Assembly (NCBI RefSeq): GCF_037975245.1
Contig: NC_092573.1
Span: 11,814,001 to 11,877,500 of the forward strand
Direction: 5' to 3'
DNA: 63,500 nucleotides
Source of the DNA: Apostichopus japonicus
Lineage: Eukaryota > Echinodermata > Holothuroidea > Aspidochirotida > Stichopodidae
The notes beneath the pieces were generated by a model. It was not told the origin of the DNA, searched no databases, and worked only from the letters and a program-made list of their open reading frames with translations. The position numbers and the translations under genes are program-made. Positions 52,301 to 61,300 of the stretch are shown here, piece after piece. Position 1 is the first letter of the stretch; each line of letters starts with the position of its first letter.

Positions 52301-55300
52301 TATTAAATTATGATTCCTGTTATTATCACATAATGTTCATTTAGTACGGTCGCTTTGTTTGGTGATTTGTAAAGAAAGGGAAAGCGGAAAGAACGTGACA
52401 ATTTGATTTCATTTATTACTTTCTAAGTTTCTCACCTCGACTAATATTTATCATTGCCCTTTTCATACAGATGTAGAGAAAAGTTCGAAACATTGCAGCA
52501 AGGCCGGTCACACGCGATGTAATTCCGGTAGATATATCGAAAATTCACTTTTCTGTAATGGAAAGGATGACTGCGAAGATGGGTCCGACGAAGATGACAA
52601 ACTCTGCAGTGGTAGGAGATCAATTTATTCCTTTATAAAAGAAAAATGTAATGAAGGGTTTAGACAAACTCATGGCGACATTAGAATTGAGACACCTTTC
52701 AAACATCATTTTGATCTAAGATATGTGTTCTTTTTTATCGAAAGTACAACAAACGGATACCACCCGACGAATCCATTGGTAATACATGTCATATAATAAT
52801 ATTCTACCGTTACTTGCAACACGTGTACCTCCAGTGATAGCAAGTCCCTACCAATTGATATGAAAATCTCGTAAAATATATTAGTGTACGTACGCATTTG
52901 TTTACGACTTAATGTTGCCCATTTGGTTGTCTACTTGTTTGTTCGCCTGTGCCTCGTCATAAAGATCACATTAAAAAAAAGTAACAACTTGCTAGGTGAG
53001 GAATTTGAATACAACACGCCTGAACGAATAGTATCTCTAGCTTCAACATGTGATTGGTTATTTATACCACGTATTACTTATAGTGATAGCTGGAGTGTTT
53101 CACCCCATTCGACCAATGAAAAACGCATCGATTGCATTCAATCACTGAAGCCTGGTTCTAGCTGTACTCTCATGCATGATTCTTAAATTGACGGACGTGC
53201 ACCTTGTAATACGGATAAACTTTATTTTACCTATTTTATTGTAATGAGCTGTATTTATTGAAAGATGTAGAGACTTATGCAAATGAACGTTGACTTTGAA
53301 TTACTAATTCGTTTCTTTGTAATTTAGACGGACGGGTATTATTTGTAGGTTTCTTGACCTATACTGTACATGGCAACTTCTCTTTATCTCTAAAATCAAA
53401 AGAAGAGATTGTTACGAATATTATATATTTGGGATTGAGCAGTGGCGTAGCCACAGATGAAGACAGAGGCAGAAAGGTGGAGAGGGGGGTGGAGTGGAAT
53501 TGTCCTCCACAGTATTGGGGGGGGGGGGCAAAAGGGGAACAGCAAGGGAAAATACAAACTAACAATAATAGGCATGATATATGATACTCGATAGGCGATA
53601 CTTGTTTTTATAGCACTGTGTGATCTTCTCCTCAAATGTTTTTGATCATTGGACATACTAAGCGTAGAACAAGTTTTCTCGGAACGAGTTGATTCAGTGA
53701 GTAAAATATTTAGTAAAAGTTCCGTCCATAATTGTATGGACCTTTCTTCTAAATTGCTCACAATGTTTAACAGATGCATGTAAAGGCGTTTGTACACTGG
53801 TAAGGTTTGAAGTTGTGTATTACACATATATAGATAAAATGATAGAAATATAGCACCTTTTGTCATTTATCTATTTATACATTTACATATACATATATAT
53901 AAGTCGGTGTCATCCTTGATGATAACCTAGATGGAATGCCAAATGAGATTGATTTCCCTTTACTTCCAAACCCTTGGGAAATATCAAACCTAAATAAAAT
54001 TTACAAATTGACAACATTGTTTCTTTTTATTGTTGTTTCCAATTGTTGCTTTAATTTTCAGATCACTGCGATAGTTTTTCCTTGAAGGATTACAACGTGA
54101 CACTCAGTTACAGTCCAAAGAAAGCTCGTCACGCTCCAAATTCAACGATCACGTTCTCATGTTTAGCTAATTATGTCATTAACGGTAATACCGAACTGAA
54201 ATGCCGAAAGGGTGAATGGACTGGAGCTGTTCCAGATTGTTTTGGTAAGTTTAATCTGTTTATTCTAATGTTTGGATAAGAGAAAGATACACATGTAGTA
54301 GTCCTTATCAAAGACTAGAAGTAGGGAATAGGTGATGACATATAATATTTAGAAAAACATATTTCAGGTATGCCTTTGAGTCAAAATGTCACGTCCAAAC
54401 GAGAAATTTTGTAAAACATTTCCGCGAGGTATCAACCAAACATGCTATTTGATAAACTTCGTTGAATGGTTCATTGTTTTTTTTTTAGCAATAAAGCACC
54501 CATAGGATCATTGTTAAGAAATTTTGTACATTTGTTGACATCATAAACCCTGATATTTTGATTCGATGAAGCCTATTAATATATTTACATTAAGCTTAAG
54601 TCAGTAGGAACATACATAAAGATATTTCAGTATTTCTTCTGATTGAAATCATACTTAATTTATAATCTATTTATCGTTAAATAATATTTTTCATTAATTC
54701 TGTCATTTCTGGGTCTGTGTCGACACGAATACATATAAGGGTTGTACTACATCATTCCTACCTATTGCAGCACCTTGTGGATCGATAAATGTTGTCCATG
54801 GACGGCCTAGTAACTCAGAGAACAAACACGGAACACTTGTTGTTGCCATTTGTGATGCTGGTTACGAATCTGATGATAACAGCAAATCTGTCACGTGTGA
54901 AAATGGTGAATGGCTGGATGACTTAGCCACATGTGCGGGTGAGCACTGGGTCTATATGTTTAAACAAAAGTAAACTTAGAGAATGATAAAACTAGTTATA
55001 AAAGTAAAAGAGATGCATGATTATAATAGAATATTTCATTGATAGCATACTTAATGAAAGTATTAATAACAATAGAAAACATACCAACAAACTGTTATGT
55101 ATGTAATAATAAATGTAAAACAAACGTAATGATGATAATGTTATCAATGGGAGCATACCAATAATGGATAACTGTTTTTGATATTATGAACATAACAAAC
55201 ATAACAAAAGAAGGATAAACGATAGCATAATGATGACTAAGATTATGACGATACGGTAAAGAATTGTAATATGAAATAAGATGTTGTAAAATAAATGATA

Positions 55301-58300
55301 ACATAAACTAAACGATGATATTATGACACTCGATATCATTAACACATATAACAATATTATTGGTATATAATAACATATGATAATTTCGGTCATAATATAT
55401 AAGAATAATAATAATTACATAACTGATAATAAACATAACTTGTAAAGATATGTATGTATACGTGTATGCGCACGTATGTTTGTAACGAACGATACAAATA
55501 ATGAAAGATATATAATGAGCGATAACTTAATAATAGATAATCATGTTACAACAGAAAATATAAATGTACATGAAAATATAATTACAACGCATAAAAATAT
55601 AACATTTATTCCATCATCAAGCAGAGGATGATATGAGACTTTCAATATTTAATTCCCATTAATTTGGACATAATGATTTTACAACACTCATAGGGTAATC
55701 TATGCTCACGGCTAATTTGGGCCAATGCCTATCATATATTTGAGAGAATACTATATCCCCAAAACTTACGTCACGTCACTAGTTACGTCATGAAAAGTTC
55801 AATATATAGATTGCCAACACATAATTGATAAATTAGACAATCAGTAAGAAACACCAGGCTTTCCATGTACTACGTGACTTATGCATACATTTTATCTTAT
55901 GAATATTTCAAATAATTATCCAAGGAGTAAACTAAGATATGCAGCTTCCATCTTCTTGAATGTTCTTTCGTTTTCTTGAATCTTGATATGATGTTTAGCT
56001 AATATAATAAGACTTACGTATCTTTACTTCCACAATATAACCGTTTTGCCATAGATGTTAATGAATGTGTATCCAACCCTTGTGAAAATGGCGTGTGCGA
56101 GAATCTTGAAAATAGGTACGAATGTTCATGCTCTGCTGGTTGGACAGGCCGCCTATGTACCGATGGTAAGTCATATTTAGTTATTATTTTTGAGCCATTC
56201 ACACCTAACTGTAACGGGCAACCGAAATTAAAGTATTCATATTCGTTAACTAAGGACCGAAATTGATCGTGTAAGATCTTTGTTGATCTTTCAATGATTC
56301 TAATCCATCATCTGATAATTCAACATAAGTCATGGGTGGTGGGATGGGAGGGGGGGGGGGGAGTAATTAGCATATTAATATTTTCTGCGTTGCAGAGAAA
56401 GCTATTTATGTATATGGGGGATGGGTGGGAACATCAATTTAAATCGAGTCCATCAAACAATGCGTTATGATTTTTTTTATGTATTTCAAAAGCAAATAGA
56501 GGGAACCGTTTGTTTTCTTACCATAAACAACAATCCAGGGTTGTCTTTCAAGTAAGTGACCGTAATGTCAACTTGCTGGATCCTTATCTGTGTTGTCGTT
56601 TACTTTACATATATTCTGCTTATCTAGATATCGACGAGTGTGAATTACAAACTGACCTATGTAGAGAGCAAGAGATATGTGAAAACACGGACGGTAGCTA
56701 CAATTGCGGCTGTGCAGATGGTTACATACTCAGCGATACATGTGGAAAATGTGTTGGTAGGTGTATTTGATATAATTTAATGGTTTCATACCTTACAGCG
56801 ATGACGAATGTAGAGCATTTAGTACCCTCAGTAGTTGAACAGATTGTCAGATACTGAAGCAAACTCTGGTTATGTAGGGAGGGGACTTGAAGTAACGGTC
56901 AAGGTAGCAGGAATGGGTGCGAGAAATAACAAGTATGCGTCATAACTCTCTGAACACGTAGCAAAGAGAGCATATTTGTTAGAATCGACAATAGTTTTGA
57001 TATTTTTGCCCAAATGAAGGTGATGCAGTTATGGATCAGGTGGTTCATTTATATTCAATTTACACTTTTCCTTTGCAGAAGAAATATTACTGCCGTTTGG
57101 CACAAGCCAACGAGACCTTCGTTTAACGTATTTTAGAACATGGACAGGTTACAGATATTTTTGGCCGGAAGGGTATTCTTACGCAACAGCGGATAACTTC
57201 GTAAGTCAAACTATCTCGATACCAACTGGCTTTCCTCTCGGAGACAATTTCTACTACAGTCTCTACGTAAGTACTTTCAGTTGTAGTTAACGTCCTCTTT
57301 AAAGAAAATGAAATACGCTAGCAACTATGATTACAAGGAGGCTTTTGCAGATTCTTGCACTCGAGCGAGTATCTGCGCTAGCGCACGCTTTGTATGCGTG
57401 CGAGTGTATGTATTGATTTGTAGGAATCGATGTTAGGTTAGTGTGGGAGCCTGAGACTATCATACAGCTCGTTAATAAAGATACCAAAATGAGGGCATAT
57501 TTTTTAACATGACTGGCTTTTAAACCTGTGAGCCACGTATACAAACAACAACGTAAGAACCATGTCAAATTTAATGACTTCCAATTCCATAACTTTAGTT
57601 TTCCTTTTTTTTTAAACAACTCTAAACTACACTACTTCAATTCTGTCTTAATGGTTTGTACTTGAAGCCCAATAATCAGTAGCAGACGGTTACATAACAT
57701 ACCGTTACTAAAAGCTTCTTTCAAACTTAGTTAACTCAAGGAAGAAGAAAACAAAACATACATGATTGAACCTTTTCGAATATTATCTTTTCCAAATTAC
57801 TTTCAGATTGTAGAGAATGGTCTCATAATTTTTTTAAGAGACACGTCCTGGTATTATTCCTGGTATTACTGGTATAGATCATCATATCCATATCCACATT
57901 CTTGGTTCCTTGACTATCTACCTGCTGTGGCTCCTTTCTGGGCAGATGCTGAAATAGCTTTGGGCTATAGCAATGTCTATTACCAGGTATTTTTTACTTA
58001 TAAGTTCAGTTAATAATAAAATTAAGCAATATCACAATTTGCTTTCCATCGATTTAAAATTAATGCTAAAGATATTAATCAAAGTAGCTGATTATCATAA
58101 TTAAATACTGTTTTAAATTTATATTGTTAACTGTTAAACAACTGACACGATGCATTTTGTTTGTGCATGCAAGATGGCTGATGATTCTTCATGACTTTAT
58201 CGCCGTTTTGCTTAAGTGTACGCTTACCATTAAACGAGATTCATTTTAATTTCTCCGAAGGTGTACGAAAGAAGTTCAGACGAAACCTTCATAGATAGCG

Positions 58301-61300
58301 TTACCGATAAAATTAGGACACCAAAGAAGCCTCCGACTTTCAGAGCAACGTGGATGTTGGTTGTAACTTGGGAGAAACTTATCCGGCCAGGAGGAGTTGA
58401 AGTAAGTTGAAGGAAGAATTATCAAAGGAGATGTATTGCACTTGTTCATCCGTAAATATTCGTCTTTAAATAATGAATAAAGAAATGAGAAATGGGTAAT
58501 TTTGGTGCCTTACGATTTTGCCGCAATGGACAATTTGGGCTATTTGTTGGACCCCAAAACGTATAATAACTATCATATCTTCTTCATTCCACAATATCCT
58601 TATGTTAGGATTGTTTGGTCTCATTTGATATCAATCTACAATTAAGTGAAGAAAACTAAGTTTTTTTTGCATATACTAACGCTAAATTACGTCATGATCT
58701 TCATTACAGGCTAATACTTTCCAGGCAGTGTTACTGACAGACGGTAGATACAGCTTTGCCCTCTTTAATTACCAAGAGTGTGAAATGAATTGGAACGTTC
58801 AGGCATTGTCATATCCGAATGTAATCATTGGCCACAACTCTAGAGGATCGAACGGCTATGCAAGTACTCAGATACAGAATAGTTTGCCTTTCTCCTCGAC
58901 GTTGGACAAATTTCGACCTGATTTACTGACTGGCAATACAGGTTTGAAAGGAAAATGGGAATTCAGGTTAGAGGATAATACAGAAACCACTGTCAATTCA
59001 AAACAGTTTTGTTTGGATTGGTATTATCAAGAGCCTTCACCATATCAATGGACCTTTCGGTTTGATCCTTGCCCTCCTTCATATTGGCAGGCACGTAGAG
59101 ACTGGAGATACATTCGAACATCACGGATGTATGATGTAAAATACAGATATCAAGTGCCTGACCATTTGACTTCTCAAATTGGGGATGACTTCTATGAAGA
59201 TATATCCAGAGAATGTAAGTCGCTTTTCTACCTCACAAGGAAACTTGAAAATAGTTCACGAACTAATGACATCTTGTCAAAACCAAACCATTTATTTATT
59301 CACGAAATGTTTAAACCATGATTAAATATGTTTTGCATTTTGATAATTAAACATCCTGACAATTCTTCAAGGTAAATTGTTAACTCTTAAACGATTTTGT
59401 TTTCTCGTCAGATGGTGAAATTTGTTATCAGCCAGCTCTGTCTCGTCCATGGTGGTGGTCGTGGGGTGGGTCGTGGTGGTGGGGATGGAACTCTTGGGAC
59501 TGGTGGAGCTGGAGCCCTGCCAAGGGCAACATTTGTTGTTACAACACTTACACCCAATCCCTTAATTACGGGTACCGGTCATTGTTTCAAAGCAGCCTTG
59601 CAGAACGTTATCAATATAACAACGGATGGCGATTTGACAAATACAGATATGAAAAGTGGTTTGGTAAGTTTAAGCTTCCCTATTACATTTCTATAATTTT
59701 TTTAAAGTTAGAAGTTTTTATGGTTGTGTCGTTTACCTTTGGCAAGAACTGAGACAACTTCTCGTTCAAGGGCATCGTCCTTGTCCGTTATTCAATGAAC
59801 TTCATAGCGAGAATATACTTTTCTACCTTTACGTGAATACGCGGAGGTTTTAATTGAATTGTATATTGCTTTAATGTTGAGCATTGTTCGCGGGGTCTGA
59901 TCCGTAATCTAAACGCAGCCAAAATGTCTCATATCTGAGCAATACATCTGATATACATTTGATTCTCCAAATGAGCTACCCAAAGGACAATCAGATATAT
60001 GGTTATAAAAGTTGTTATGTCCCTTTTTAATTAATTTTCTTTTACATCATTGAAAAGTATTTGGATCAATTGCAAAAGCTACTCTTGGAAGAATCAATTT
60101 AAAATTTTCACGGGTTGCCTTTTTCAGAGAAAGATTTTCTACCTCGGTATCATTGCTGTTACAAGTCCAGGGACTGGTACTTCTGCAATCTGTATCGGAA
60201 TCGTAGGCCCACTGCTTCAACCTTTTGGTACAGGCCTCCAGGATGGGGTGAGGAAGTTTTAAGGCAATGTGTTTTATGTCATCATTACTTGTCTTAGTTC
60301 AGAGGATTTTGGAGTATTGGTACTGTTCCTTTTGGGCACTTTCTGATGATCTCCAAAAATTCTATTATTCGAGAAAGCTTTTTTGATATGGTTCTTGCAC
60401 TGGTAATTTGAACTAACTTTGTATATTGAATTTGGGTCAAGGAGAAGGACATTTACATCACTCCCCACTTACCCGTCTCCTTTACATATGCACTCCTATC
60501 TACCCTAGCCTAAGACATGATGAGCCAAAGCTCATGTTTATACTTATGCTGTTATTGCTTGAAATTTCCTTTAAGTTGAGGGTAGGCGGTGTAGTAGTAC
60601 ATCTAATTATTCTCAGCTTACAGAACAGATTGATAAACCAAAAGGAGTCCAATTGCTCAATTAATGAAAAATAGGATCACTGTGCTGCCTTTCCCATTAA
60701 TCATCTTGCGAACTAAAGGAAAGATCTTCATTTCAACTAAAAGATAACGATAGTGTACAAAACAAAGTTAAAGAGACTACATGCTCCTACATTCTTCTAC
60801 AGTCTCTTACAGTCTCCCACAGTCTCCTACAGTGTCCTACAGTCTCCCGCAGTCCCCACATTATTCCGCAGTTTACTGCAGTCTCCTACTGTATCATACA
60901 GTCTCCTAAAGTATCCTACAGTCTCTTATTTTTATGTCAGGGATTGCATGTAACATTTATACCTTTCTATTTCGTACACTATCTAGGATGGTTCTTTGGT
61001 GATCCTCACATGAGAACCTTGGATGGATATGACTATACTTTCAATGGCTTGGGAGAGTATGTCCTTGTTTCAATTGAAGCAGAAGATACAAAGAAAGACT
61101 TTTTCGTGCTTCAAGGAAGAACAGAAAGGGCAATCAACAGAAAGACCAATCAGACAACCCAGGCTACGGTATTCAATGCATTTGCTGCGGTGTTTGTCAA
61201 TGCTACTAAAGTAAGTTAAGTCACGGAGCCAAATGGGTTGCAACAAAACCATTAAACCGAATGAGTAGGCAAGTTATCTGTTTCTGTCTAGATTGAACCC

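Noticed and set aside
53444-53580. hAT-like start CAGTGGCGTAGCCAC in a mucin intron
   Set aside because: The matching right end and an 8-bp duplication could not be located.
59397-59696. Gly-rich open frame on the plus strand
   Set aside because: It overlaps mucin exon 20 in another frame; only the Trp-rich frame keeps AMOP cysteines and both splice phases.
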